DNA of 19,874 nucleotides, from the NCBI GenBank assembly GCA_050292445.1, contig JBNKLQ010000096.1:1-19874 (forward strand), written 5' to 3'. Positions 1-7,552 of the stretch are shown in pieces (within the stretch, counting starts at the first letter, position 1; each line of letters starts with the position of its first letter). The position numbers and the translations under genes are program-made. The DNA is from Leptofilum sp050292445 (GTDB lineage Bacteria > Chloroflexota > Anaerolineae > Promineifilales > Promineifilaceae). The notes below the pieces were generated by a model. It was not told the DNA's origin, searched no databases, and worked only from the letters and a program-made list of their open reading frames with translations.

Positions 1-2
1 TG

Positions 3-26
3 TTGGAGGATGAAGCGGTAAAATAA
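3..26 (+). CDS. Possible C-terminal tail of an upstream plus-strand gene
   Basis: Frame 3 reads LEDEAVK and then a TAA stop at 24-26, directly before a hairpin terminator. An acidic, lysine-ending tail next to a terminator is what the end of a gene converging on gyrB would look like. Only seven codons are visible, and the other two frames also stop nearby, so the product cannot be named and even the frame is uncertain. Confidence 0.3.
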   Translation: MEDEAVK

Positions 27-28
27 AT

Positions 29-60
29 GAGCCTGGCAATTTGCCAGGCTCTATTGTATT
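29..60. terminator. Bidirectional intrinsic terminator between convergent genes
   Basis: A perfect 10-bp stem, GAGCCTGGCA (29-38) with TGCCAGGCTC (42-51), encloses a 3-base loop. T-rich DNA follows on the plus strand (TATTGTATTT) and on the minus strand (ATTTATTTTA). It lies about 50 bases beyond the gyrB stop and just after the possible stop at 24-26, so it can end transcription from both sides. Confidence 0.75.
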
Positions 61-103
61 TGACTAAACTAGGATATGGGGGATGACAGTGAAATCCTAC
101 AAG

Positions 104-2038
104 TTACACGTCCAGGTTGCGCACTTCGCTGCTGTGGGTCATGATGAAGCGCTTGCGTGGTCCCACTTCGCTGCCCATGAGCATGTCGAAGGTTTTGTCG
201 GCGGCTACTGCATCTTCGATGGTGACTTGTAGCAGCATCCGTTCTGCCGGGTCCATGGTGGTTTCCCACAGCTGTTCCGGGTTCATTTCGCCCAAGCCCT
301 TGTAACGTTGGAGGCTGTACTTTTTGCCGTTCTGTTGCAACTGTTGCAGCAGTTCCTGGTTTTGCGCTTCGGTGTAGGCGTAATGCATTTCTTTGCCTGC
401 TTTTAGGCTATATAGCGGTGGCTGGGCGATGTAGAGATGCCCTTTTTCGATGAGGGTCGGCATGTAGCGGAAGAAGAAGGTAAGCAGCAGGGTGCGAATG
501 TGGCTACCGTCTACGTCAGCATCGCACATGATGATGATACGGCCGTATCGCAAATTTTCTGCATCAAACGTTTCGCCAATGCCCGTGCCCAGTGCTGAGA
601 TCATCGCTTTTACTTCGTTGTTGGCCAGGATTTTGTCCAGGCGGGCTCGCTCTGTGTTAAGAATCTTACCGCGCAGGGGCAGGATGGCCTGGAAGTGCCG
701 GTCGCGCCCTTGCTTGGCGCTGCCACCAGCTGAATCACCCTCAACGATGTACAGTTCACATTTGTTCGGGTCTCGCTCTGAGCAGTCGGCGAGCTTGCCC
801 GGCAAAGTGAGGCTTTCTAGGGCACTTTTGCGCATGACGAGTTCACGCGCTTTGCGGGCGGCGGCCCGTGCCCGCGAGCTGGTGAGACAGCGATCAATGA
901 TCTTTTTAGCATCTCGCGGATTCTCTTCCAGATACAGGTTAAAGGCATCAGCGGTGACAGAAGCCACAATGCCAGCCACCTCTGCATTCATCAACTTCAC
1001 TTTGGTCTGGCTTTCAAATTGAGGGTCTGGATGTTTGATGCTGACGACAGTTGTTAGCCCTTCACGGGTGTCATCGCTGGAGAAGTTATTGTCTTTCTCC
1101 TTAAGAAAGTTGTTTTTGCGAGCGTAAGAGTTAATCACACGGGTGATTGCGGTCCGCACGCCGGTTAGATGCGTACCGCCATCGGGGGTATGAATGGTAT
1201 TGGCAAAGGCGTACTCTGAAATGGTGATGCCTTCGGTATATTGCAGGGCAACTTCCACATCAATGCCTTCGAGCTCTTTTTGGTCGTAAACCGGGCTGTG
1301 GATAGGCTTGCGATTGCGGTTGAGGAAACGGACAAATGATTTAACGCCGCCTTCAAAATAGAAACTCATCTCGCGTGGTGAAGACGGCCGTTCATCCCGC
1401 AGCTTCATAAAGACACCGCTGGTCACAAAAGCCATCTCGCGGAATCGGTTCAGCAGGGTTTCATAACGGTAGGTGGCCTCTTCTTCAAAGATAACCTTAT
1501 CAAAGAGGAAATGGGTGGTTGTACCTGTTGGCTCATTTTTGCCCAGCTTACCAATTTTTTTGACAGGTCCATCAGGAATGCCCCGCTGATACCGCTGGTG
1601 CCAGATGGCTCCTTCGCGCCGCACGGTGACTTCCATCCATTCAGACAGCGCATTTACCGCAGCAGCTCCCACACCGTGCAAACCACCAGATACTTTGTAA
1701 GCAGCATTATCAAACTTACCCCCGGCATGAAGCGTTGTATGGACCAGCTCTAGTGCGGAAACTTTCTCTGTGGGATGTTTGGCCACGGGGATACCCACGC
1801 CATCATCCTGCACGGTGATACTGTTGTCTTCGTGAATGGTGACTTCAATACGGCCGCAGCGCCCCGCCAGTGCTTCGTCGATAGAGTTGTCGACGATTTC
1901 ATAGACGAGATGGTGCAGTGCTTTGACGTCGGTTCCGCCAACGTACATGCCGGGGCGACGGCGCACTGCTTCCAGGCCTTTTAGAACCTGAATACTACTG
2001 GAATCATATAATCTTTCCGCTTCGGTTTTTTTTGCCAT
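104..2038 (-). CDS. gyrB: DNA gyrase subunit B
   Basis: This is the ATPase and TOPRIM subunit of type IIA topoisomerase, which with GyrA introduces negative supercoils. The 644-residue product shows the GHKL ATP fold: EIVDNSIDEA (about 47-56), DDGVGIP (78-84) and the ATP lid GGLHGVG (118-124). The TOPRIM part has EGDSAGGSA near 433 and DADVDGSH near 506, followed by RYKGLGEMNPEQLW near 579, which is more typical of GyrB than ParE. The length fits the compact GyrB form without the large C-terminal insert of many proteobacteria. The start at 2038 is chosen because MAKKTEAERLY begins the conserved region and AAGGA lies 7 bases upstream; an upstream in-frame ATG at 2068 has no such support. No gyrA or recF is next to it. 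ParE is the alternative but less likely. Confidence 0.95.
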   Translation of the reverse strand: MAKKTEAERLYDSSSIQVLKGLEAVRRRPGMYVGGTDVKALHHLVYEIVDNSIDEALAGRCGRIEVTIHEDNSITVQDDGVGIPVAKHPTEKVSALELVHTTLHAGGKFDNAAYKVSGGLHGVGAAAVNALSEWMEVTVRREGAIWHQRYQRGIPDGPVKKIGKLGKNEPTGTTTHFLFDKVIFEEEATYRYETLLNRFREMAFVTSGVFMKLRDERPSSPREMSFYFEGGVKSFVRFLNRNRKPIHSPVYDQKELEGIDVEVALQYTEGITISEYAFANTIHTPDGGTHLTGVRTAITRVINSYARKNNFLKEKDNNFSSDDTREGLTTVVSIKHPDPQFESQTKVKLMNAEVAGIVASVTADAFNLYLEENPRDAKKIIDRCLTSSRARAAARKARELVMRKSALESLTLPGKLADCSERDPNKCELYIVEGDSAGGSAKQGRDRHFQAILPLRGKILNTERARLDKILANNEVKAMISALGTGIGETFDAENLRYGRIIIMCDADVDGSHIRTLLLTFFFRYMPTLIEKGHLYIAQPPLYSLKAGKEMHYAYTEAQNQELLQQLQQNGKKYSLQRYKGLGEMNPEQLWETTMDPAERMLLQVTIEDAVAADKTFDMLMGSEVGPRKRFIMTHSSEVRNLDV

Positions 2039-2343
2039 GAAACGTTCCTTAATCAATCTAGTGGGCAAAACTCAGCCATCTGTTGCTTTTAAAAAAGACA
2101 ACGTATTTGGCTGATAGCTTGTGAATGAAAGGGTATGAATTAGGAGAAAATTAAGCCTGTTTTGCCTCGATTTGAACTCAATTTTACGAGACATAAGTAT
2201 ACCACATTTGTTCTAAGCGGGGTAGTAAAACAATTTGGTTTGGATAAGGGGAAGATGGGGAGAAACGGCCGTTGCAGTTATGTTTTTTTGACCGTTTCTC
2301 TCCAAGTATTGATGTTAATGCCTATTTCTGTGTCAACTATATA
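2039..2343. other. Spacer upstream of gyrB
   Basis: About 300 bases with no convincing gene. A plus-strand frame at 2162-2377 codes for an unremarkable 71-residue peptide without a ribosome binding site or recognisable domain. The stretch contains the gyrB ribosome binding site, a candidate -10, one ACGGCCGT palindrome (2265-2272), and a 9-bp inverted repeat (2260-2268 with 2292-2300) of unknown role. Confidence 0.5.
2196..2201 (-). promoter_or_regulatory. Candidate -10 element of the gyrB promoter
   Basis: On the minus strand the DNA reads TGGTATACT, an extended -10 (TGn followed by TATACT), about 155 bases before the gyrB start. No good -35 was found 17 bases upstream. The same GGTATACTT string precedes the solute-binding lipoprotein gene at 17683-17688, which adds slight support. 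Confidence 0.3.
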
Positions 2344-2736
2344 TCAACGTAGCCTGGTTCCAAAATTAGCACCGTAAATTGTGACATTATCCCAGGGTTG
2401 ACCGGTTCCTGGGGCCATTCGTGTGATGATTGGTGGTGATGATGAATCTAGGGGGGAAGAACTATAGACCGTGCCGCTAACAGAGTCTGCCGGCATGCCT
2501 AAATCCCACTCTCCTGGAGTGCTTCCCCAGTAGTTGTTGTCAACGTTTAGGGTACGGCTCGTTTGATTGGCAATTGCATAACTCGATGGATCATCAAACC
2601 CTTCAAAGACATTGTGGTCAATTGTTGGGGAAAAAATGTCATAAGGTTTTAATTCCGACATGACAATTCCAAATTCGGCATCGCGAATCGTTTGGCAAAA
2701 ACTCCCACCACATTGTGGGACAAAAAGATTATGATT
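2344..2736 (-). pseudogene. Remnant of a secreted beta-helix / IPT-TIG protein
   Basis: Minus-strand codons from about 2736 down to a TGA at 2344 read like the end of a right-handed parallel beta-helix (NosD/pectate-lyase type): IDHNVFEGF, then AIANQ, then VDNNYWGSTPGEW, a typical last coil. A short linker follows, then PPIITRMAPGTG and VTIYGANFG, which match the start of an IPT/TIG immunoglobulin-like domain. The frame stops right after GANFG, so the IPT domain is cut near its beginning. Going upstream the frame stays open to about 2808 but loses resemblance to the family. The ATG at 2661 lies inside the beta-helix and has only a weak GGA upstream. Both ends are missing, so this looks like a degraded gene and not a functional 105-residue protein. 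Confidence 0.6.
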
Positions 2737-2862
2737 TTGCTTAAGAAATCGCGAAAACAGGTGAAGAAGTACGGCTGATAAACTAACTGGAGGTAGCGCG
2801 AGTTGGTTTATTATTCGCGGCCGAATTTCAGGGGGATTGACCTGGGAAAACGGAATAATTTT

Positions 2863-2906
2863 TTGCAGCCAGAAGACCTGGTTTTGCCCCAGCCTTCTGG
2901 CTGCAA
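2863..2906 (-). terminator. Inverted repeat, probable terminator of the pullulanase gene
   Basis: A perfect 13-bp stem pairs 2863-2875 (TTGCAGCCAGAAG) with 2894-2906 (CTTCTGGCTGCAA). A smaller CTGG/CCAG stem can form inside the loop. It starts about 30 bases beyond the pullulanase stop. On the minus strand the stem is followed by A-rich and then mixed sequence, not a clean T-run, so termination is inferred from position and stem strength. Confidence 0.5.
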
Positions 2907-2934
2907 ATATTTAGTGGAAGAGCGATCGATTGAC

Positions 2935-5900
2935 CTAATGGTCGGATTTTTTACGCTGACTAAACCAGGCGACAATGAGCGCTAGCAAAAAGCCACCACC
3001 CACAGCACCAAGCCAGATAATCCACGGTGTGCCAGGGGCGTTCTCAATCTGCTCAGCTTGGCTGTGGGCTTCTTCTTCGGGGGCAGTGCCTTCACCGGTT
3101 TCACCAGTGACTGCTTCGGTTTCGGCCCCTTCAACCATGGCATCGGATTCTTCGCCAGCATCGGTGATGATTTCGGTTTCCTCGGTGCGGCTGGGGGTTC
3201 CCACGCTGCCTTGTGGCAACACGAAAACGGCCGTTGTCCATGCCGGTACCATAAATGAGCCACTCGCAGCCTCAAAAGCGGCCGTTTGCACCACATCGTC
3301 TACCGAATTTTGCTGCATGGAATGAAGCGCGAAGGGGAGGTTTGTGAAACCGGTATCCGTAAAGCTCATCTCATCTGGCGTTGCATTAAAAACCACTACC
3401 ACTATGTCATAGTTTGGATCAATGTCCTCACCCGTCAAATCGCTCAAGCTCATGACGATTAGGCCAGGGATTTGGGCAGTGCCGACATTGTGGAATTGTA
3501 AGCGGTCTTGAATTTGTACGGCCGTTTGCAACCGAAACAACGGCGAACCAGCCCGAATCTGTAGCAGTTCGCGGAACGTGTCGCGGGCAAAGGCGATGTC
3601 TTCTGGTGTGGGAGCCAAATCAGGATTGGCCAGCAGCAGCTGCATCGTGGGCCACATGCTCTGGTTGTCGCCCGCTGGCGGCAGGCCCATGCCCCAGTTG
3701 TTGCTTTGGTAGGTAAAGTCCAGCCGGTTGAACCAGTCGCCAGAATTGTAGCTGTTGCGGTCAAGGGACTTTGACCGTAGCAAATCATCTCCGGCCTGGA
3801 AGAACGGCACCCCCTGGCTGAACATCACAATCGAGTTGCCCAACGTTTGCATTCTGGCACGAACGGCCGTATCCGTTTCCACTGGTGCTTTGTACTGAAT
3901 GATGTCAAACAGCGTCTCGTTATCATGTTTGGAGATGTAGATAATTTGCTCTTGCGGATCGGCCGTGTAGCCAGCCGGTGAGCCGTTGTATTGAACATCA
4001 CTGCCGGACACCGTCGTGCCGTCGGAGCCTATGAATGTGAAATCACTTAAATTACCAGCCAAACCCAGCCGAATGATGTCCATAAAGCTTTGCAGCTGGA
4101 TTAGCTGTTCTGCTTCGCTGCCCTGGTCTGTTTCGTTGGGATAAACGTACAGGCCGTTGAGGAAACCTTGCTCGGTTTGCCCCCCAAACGGGCTGCCACC
4201 ACGCGCTGCGTCCCGCAACCGGTCGCTAAACGTGCCAATGCCGGTCCCGGCCAGGTTGAACTGAGTGGCATTGATCCCTCGTGCATTGCCGCCTACTTCG
4301 CCAAAGTCCCAGCCTTCGCCGTAAATGTAGATGTTTTTGCCATCCACACCATCTTCTTCCAGCGTAAGGGCATCCAGTGCAGCGCGCACGGCCAGCATAT
4401 CTTCCTTCATGTGATGCCCCATCAAATCAAAGCGGAAAGCGTCGATCTTGTAGGCCGTCGCCCAGGTCACCACCGAATCAACCATCAGCTTGCGCATCAT
4501 GTCGTGTTCGGTCGCCGTATTTTGGCAGCAGGTGCTGGTTTCCACGCGCCCGGTACTGCTCAACCGATGATAATAACCCGGCACAATCTTATCCAAGACT
4601 GAATTGTCCGCCTGGCCGCTGGCATTGGTATGGTTGTACACCACGTCTACCACCACGCGCAGCCCAATTTCGTTCAAAGCTTGCACCATGTCTCGATATT
4701 CAACAATGCGGTTGATGCCTTCTGGGTTCACTGCGTAGCTGCCTTCCGGCACGCTGTAATGGAACGGATCGTAGCCCCAGTTGAACGGGTCTTGATCACG
4801 AACGGCCGTAATCAAAGCTTGCTGCTCTTCGGAATCGGACGGGAAGCTGCCCAACTCGGCAAACGAAGGTGTCGTCCAGGTGGATTTGTCTTCGTCAATC
4901 GTGGCAATGTCAAAGGTGGGCAGCAGGTGCAGATGGGTTAGACCTGCGTCTGACAGCGCTGCCAGGTGCTGCATCCCGTTGGAATCCAGCACGGTGAAGG
5001 CAGAGTAGGTGCCTTGTAATTCTTCCGGCACGCTGAGATCGTTCACGCTAAAGTCGCGCACATGCAATTCGTAAATCACAATATCTTCCGGGGCAGCGAT
5101 ACCTGGTTTGACCACATTGGCCCAGCCTTCGGGCATGGTAGCCGAATCGGTCAGGTCTACAATTTGGCTGCGGGTGCTGTTGGTGGCCAAACTGAAGGAG
5201 TAAGGATCAGTGACCAGATTGGTTTGCACACTTCCTTCACTGGGGACAAACACCTGTACTTCGTATAGATAATATTTCCCGTTCCAATCTGGCTCGCCGG
5301 TAATGGACCAGATGCCATCACGGGGCGTGGGGCGCATGGTTAAGATTTCGGCTTCTGTGTTGGGATTGGCATCATCAAAGAGGTGCAGCCGCACCTGGCG
5401 GGCGGTAGGTGCCCAAACTGTGAGGGTGGGCACACCTTCGCTAAAGGTGACGCCCAAATCGCCGTCGTAAGGGTACAAATCATCCAGCACGCCAGGGATT
5501 TGTAGGCCAGCCGCATCCAGGATTTGGCCAGTGGCATCCTGAACAGAGACGGCGACCTGGCCTTTGAGAGCGATCCGTGGCACGCGGCTATATTCTTCGC
5601 TCAATGTCAGGGCGGTAAAGTTGGCCAGATGGGGGAATTTAGCAATTACTTCATCACGGAGGCCGTTGGGGTCCACCGTCAATGGGATGGCTTCACCGCC
5701 GGAAATGCCGTCGAAGCCGAGGGAGAACACACCACCCAGTGGATCGTAGTGGAAGAAGTATTGATTGCCCGGTTCGGCTTCAATGTCCCAGGCGATGGTG
5801 TCGGAGGTCACCCAGTGGGCGCTGCGCTGGTTGATGTTGCCCTGGACGCCGCCAGAACCGACGGAAATGTTCAATAAGTTGCTCCTTGAATCGAAGGTGA

Positions 5901-7257
5901 AAGTGACGAGGGTGTCTGCTTCTTGCACACTGAAGGATATGTTGGCCCCATCTTGCGCACCGCCTTCGCCGTAATTCACATCCCAGGTTCCGTTGACGGC
6001 CACTTTGGCTTCATATTCACCCACGGGAATGCTGAGAGTTTGGAAGGTGAAGATGCCGTCGCCGTCGGGGTCTTGCAGCCAGGAGCGCAGGCAAGCGGGC
6101 TGCCAATCCTCGGCACAGCCCAGCTCATCCTGGAAGCTGCCGGGGACGTTGGCGATGAGGTTGTTGACGCTGTCTGCGACCCAGCCTGTTTGGTTGTCGA
6201 AGTAGAAGGTAACGGCCGTATCTTCCTCTAAAACCAACGGAATGTTAGCGCCACCCGGTTCAGCATTGAGGCCAAAGTTTACATCCCAACTGCCGTTGAG
6301 GGCTGCTTTGTATTCATATTCTCCAGCGGGAATGTCGAAGATGCCACTGAAAAGCTGGTCTTCTTCGCTGTAGGTGAGTTCGGTGTTGGTGCAGTCTGGT
6401 GCCCAATCGCCAGCACAGCCTAGCACAGATTGGATGGTGCCAGGGATGACGACGAGATCGGGGAAAGCGGCAGCGGCTGGGGGCAAGCCGCCACCACTGT
6501 CTTGGCTCACCAAATCGGCAGGGATGTCATCGCTGGCTTCAATGGTGAGGAGGTTGGTGGTGGGATCATAGACAAAAACTACGGCTTGCCCTTCGCCAAC
6601 GGTGAAGGGGATGTTGCTGCCGTCTAGTTCGCCATCCAGCCCATAGTTCACATCCCAGGCGCGGTTGAGGGCGACTTTGGCTTCATACTCTCCAGCGGGA
6701 ATGTCGATGGTGATGAAGGTGTAGATGTTGTCGCCGTTGGGGTCTTGCAGCATCGAGCGTAGGCAGTCGGGTGCCCATTCGCCCGCACAGCCGATTTCAT
6801 CTTGAAAATCGCCGGGCACAGCGGCGATGAGGCTGTTGATGCTGTCGCTGACCCAGCGGGTTTTGTGATCGTACCAGAAGGTGATGGGGCCATCTTCGGG
6901 CACTTCTAGGGGAATGTTGGGGCCGTAATATTCAGCGTTGAGTCCGTAGTTGTCATCCCAGGTGCCGTTCAGAGCGGCTTTGTATTCGTAGCTGCCTGCG
7001 GGTACGTCAAAGGTGGCCAGCCATATGTCATTTTGTTCGTCGTAGGTGAGCTGGCTTTCAGCACAGCTGGTGTTCCATTCACCAGAGCAGCCAATGTCTG
7101 GCTGGATCGTACCGGCGATGGTGACGGTGTCTGGCGGAGGGATGCTGGCCGGGTCGTCGGTTTGGGCACTGGCGGATACGGCCGTAATCCCCAAAGCTAA
7201 TAAAATAACAAGAACAAGGCGAATTTTGCCCCAAGTAATACCACTTTTCTCTTTCAT
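2935..7257 (-). CDS. pulA: Secreted, membrane-anchored type I pullulanase (GH13) with four X25-like modules
   Basis: It is predicted to hydrolyse alpha-1,6 branch links of pullulan, starch or glycogen at the cell surface. The 1440-residue product has a signal peptide (about 1-31, ending ASA). Four X25-like modules follow, each with a cysteine pair in a GC...W...C motif near residues 53, 154, 278 and 378. After these come N-terminal pullulanase domains and a CBM48-like part (LTVWAPTARQVRLHLF). The catalytic barrel shows YELHVRDFS, NWGYDPFHY, DVVYNH (about 870), FRFDLMG with nucleophile Asp944, GEGWD with acid/base Glu981, and HDNE with Asp1112. An acidic linker, a hydrophobic helix (TPWIIWLGAVGGG onward) and a QRKKSDH tail anchor it. 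Start 7257 is preferred over 7317 because GGAGA sits just upstream and a signal peptide follows. It appears monocistronic. Family assignment is strong; exact substrate is not visible. Confidence 0.92.
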   Translation of the reverse strand: MKEKSGITWGKIRLVLVILLALGITAVSASAQTDDPASIPPPDTVTIAGTIQPDIGCSGEWNTSCAESQLTYDEQNDIWLATFDVPAGSYEYKAALNGTWDDNYGLNAEYYGPNIPLEVPEDGPITFWYDHKTRWVSDSINSLIAAVPGDFQDEIGCAGEWAPDCLRSMLQDPNGDNIYTFITIDIPAGEYEAKVALNRAWDVNYGLDGELDGSNIPFTVGEGQAVVFVYDPTTNLLTIEASDDIPADLVSQDSGGGLPPAAAAFPDLVVIPGTIQSVLGCAGDWAPDCTNTELTYSEEDQLFSGIFDIPAGEYEYKAALNGSWDVNFGLNAEPGGANIPLVLEEDTAVTFYFDNQTGWVADSVNNLIANVPGSFQDELGCAEDWQPACLRSWLQDPDGDGIFTFQTLSIPVGEYEAKVAVNGTWDVNYGEGGAQDGANISFSVQEADTLVTFTFDSRSNLLNISVGSGGVQGNINQRSAHWVTSDTIAWDIEAEPGNQYFFHYDPLGGVFSLGFDGISGGEAIPLTVDPNGLRDEVIAKFPHLANFTALTLSEEYSRVPRIALKGQVAVSVQDATGQILDAAGLQIPGVLDDLYPYDGDLGVTFSEGVPTLTVWAPTARQVRLHLFDDANPNTEAEILTMRPTPRDGIWSITGEPDWNGKYYLYEVQVFVPSEGSVQTNLVTDPYSFSLATNSTRSQIVDLTDSATMPEGWANVVKPGIAAPEDIVIYELHVRDFSVNDLSVPEELQGTYSAFTVLDSNGMQHLAALSDAGLTHLHLLPTFDIATIDEDKSTWTTPSFAELGSFPSDSEEQQALITAVRDQDPFNWGYDPFHYSVPEGSYAVNPEGINRIVEYRDMVQALNEIGLRVVVDVVYNHTNASGQADNSVLDKIVPGYYHRLSSTGRVETSTCCQNTATEHDMMRKLMVDSVVTWATAYKIDAFRFDLMGHHMKEDMLAVRAALDALTLEEDGVDGKNIYIYGEGWDFGEVGGNARGINATQFNLAGTGIGTFSDRLRDAARGGSPFGGQTEQGFLNGLYVYPNETDQGSEAEQLIQLQSFMDIIRLGLAGNLSDFTFIGSDGTTVSGSDVQYNGSPAGYTADPQEQIIYISKHDNETLFDIIQYKAPVETDTAVRARMQTLGNSIVMFSQGVPFFQAGDDLLRSKSLDRNSYNSGDWFNRLDFTYQSNNWGMGLPPAGDNQSMWPTMQLLLANPDLAPTPEDIAFARDTFRELLQIRAGSPLFRLQTAVQIQDRLQFHNVGTAQIPGLIVMSLSDLTGEDIDPNYDIVVVVFNATPDEMSFTDTGFTNLPFALHSMQQNSVDDVVQTAAFEAASGSFMVPAWTTAVFVLPQGSVGTPSRTEETEIITDAGEESDAMVEGAETEAVTGETGEGTAPEEEAHSQAEQIENAPGTPWIIWLGAVGGGFLLALIVAWFSQRKKSDH
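6080..7110 (-). repeat. A-B-A-B tandem modules in the pullulanase gene
   Basis: Four related modules of about 100 residues lie in tandem. Modules 1 and 3 share TIQ...GC and LTY(D/S)E, ending in YEYKAALNG. Modules 2 and 4 share (S/D)FQDE(I/L)GCA, LRS and LQDP(N/D)GD, ending in YEAKVA. Each carries two cysteines about nine residues apart and ends in WD(V/D)N(Y/F)G. The pattern suggests that a two-module unit was duplicated as a block. Modules of this kind in pullulanases are thought to help carbohydrate or surface binding. Confidence 0.75.
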
Positions 7258-7332
7258 GGTTTCTCCACAAAGCAATATGCTGATAGGTCGGTAATTTGGT
7301 AAATAGCTAGGATGCACACAGGTTACTGCTTC

Positions 7333-7361
7333 ATTTTACGACAAAGGGAAACGGCCGTCAT
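7333..7361 (-). promoter_or_regulatory. Candidate promoter of the pullulanase gene
   Basis: On the minus strand ATGACG (7361-7356) and TAAAAT (7338-7333) are separated by exactly 17 bases. They match the sigma-70 consensus at 4 of 6 and 5 of 6 positions. This would give a leader of about 65 bases ending in the GGAGA ribosome binding site. An ACGGCCGT palindrome (7351-7358) covers part of the -35 and the spacer. Confidence 0.4.
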
Positions 7362-7480
7362 CCGTTGCGCTTGCACCTATTTATTGGTGGCAATCACGCA
7401 TATGTATCGATTTTGACAATAAGCAGAATGGGACACAGCTTAACGCAAAGAGACACAGATTTTTTTGTTGTTTGTGAAAA

Positions 7481-7509
7481 ATGACTTTTGGCGCGGGGGC
7501 ACATTAAAT
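7481..7509 (+). promoter_or_regulatory. Candidate promoter of the S41 lipoprotein gene
   Basis: ATGACT (7481-7486) and TTAAAT (7504-7509) are 17 bases apart, each matching 4 of 6 consensus positions, and lie about 45 bases before the ATG at 7553. The match is modest, but it is the only well-spaced pair seen in this divergent spacer. Confidence 0.3.
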
Positions 7510-7552
7510 TCCTCACTGCAAATAGGCGGGCGAAACCGTTACCGTTTTGGGC

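Noticed and set aside
492..1022. Plus-strand open frame of 176 codons antisense to gyrB
   Set aside because: It lies entirely within the strongly conserved gyrB gene and its translation resembles no protein family; it is a shadow of gyrB codon usage.
2260..2300. 9-bp inverted repeat as a terminator
   Set aside because: The minus-strand sequence after the stem is CCCCATCTTCC and the plus-strand side is mixed, so no T-run supports termination.
2162..2377. Plus-strand frame of 71 codons in the gyrB upstream spacer
   Set aside because: It has no ribosome binding site, no family resemblance and overlaps the end of the minus-strand remnant; open frames of this length are expected by chance.
4168..4602. 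Plus-strand open frame of 144 codons antisense to the pullulanase gene
   Set aside because: It sits opposite the conserved catalytic motifs and shows no family features.
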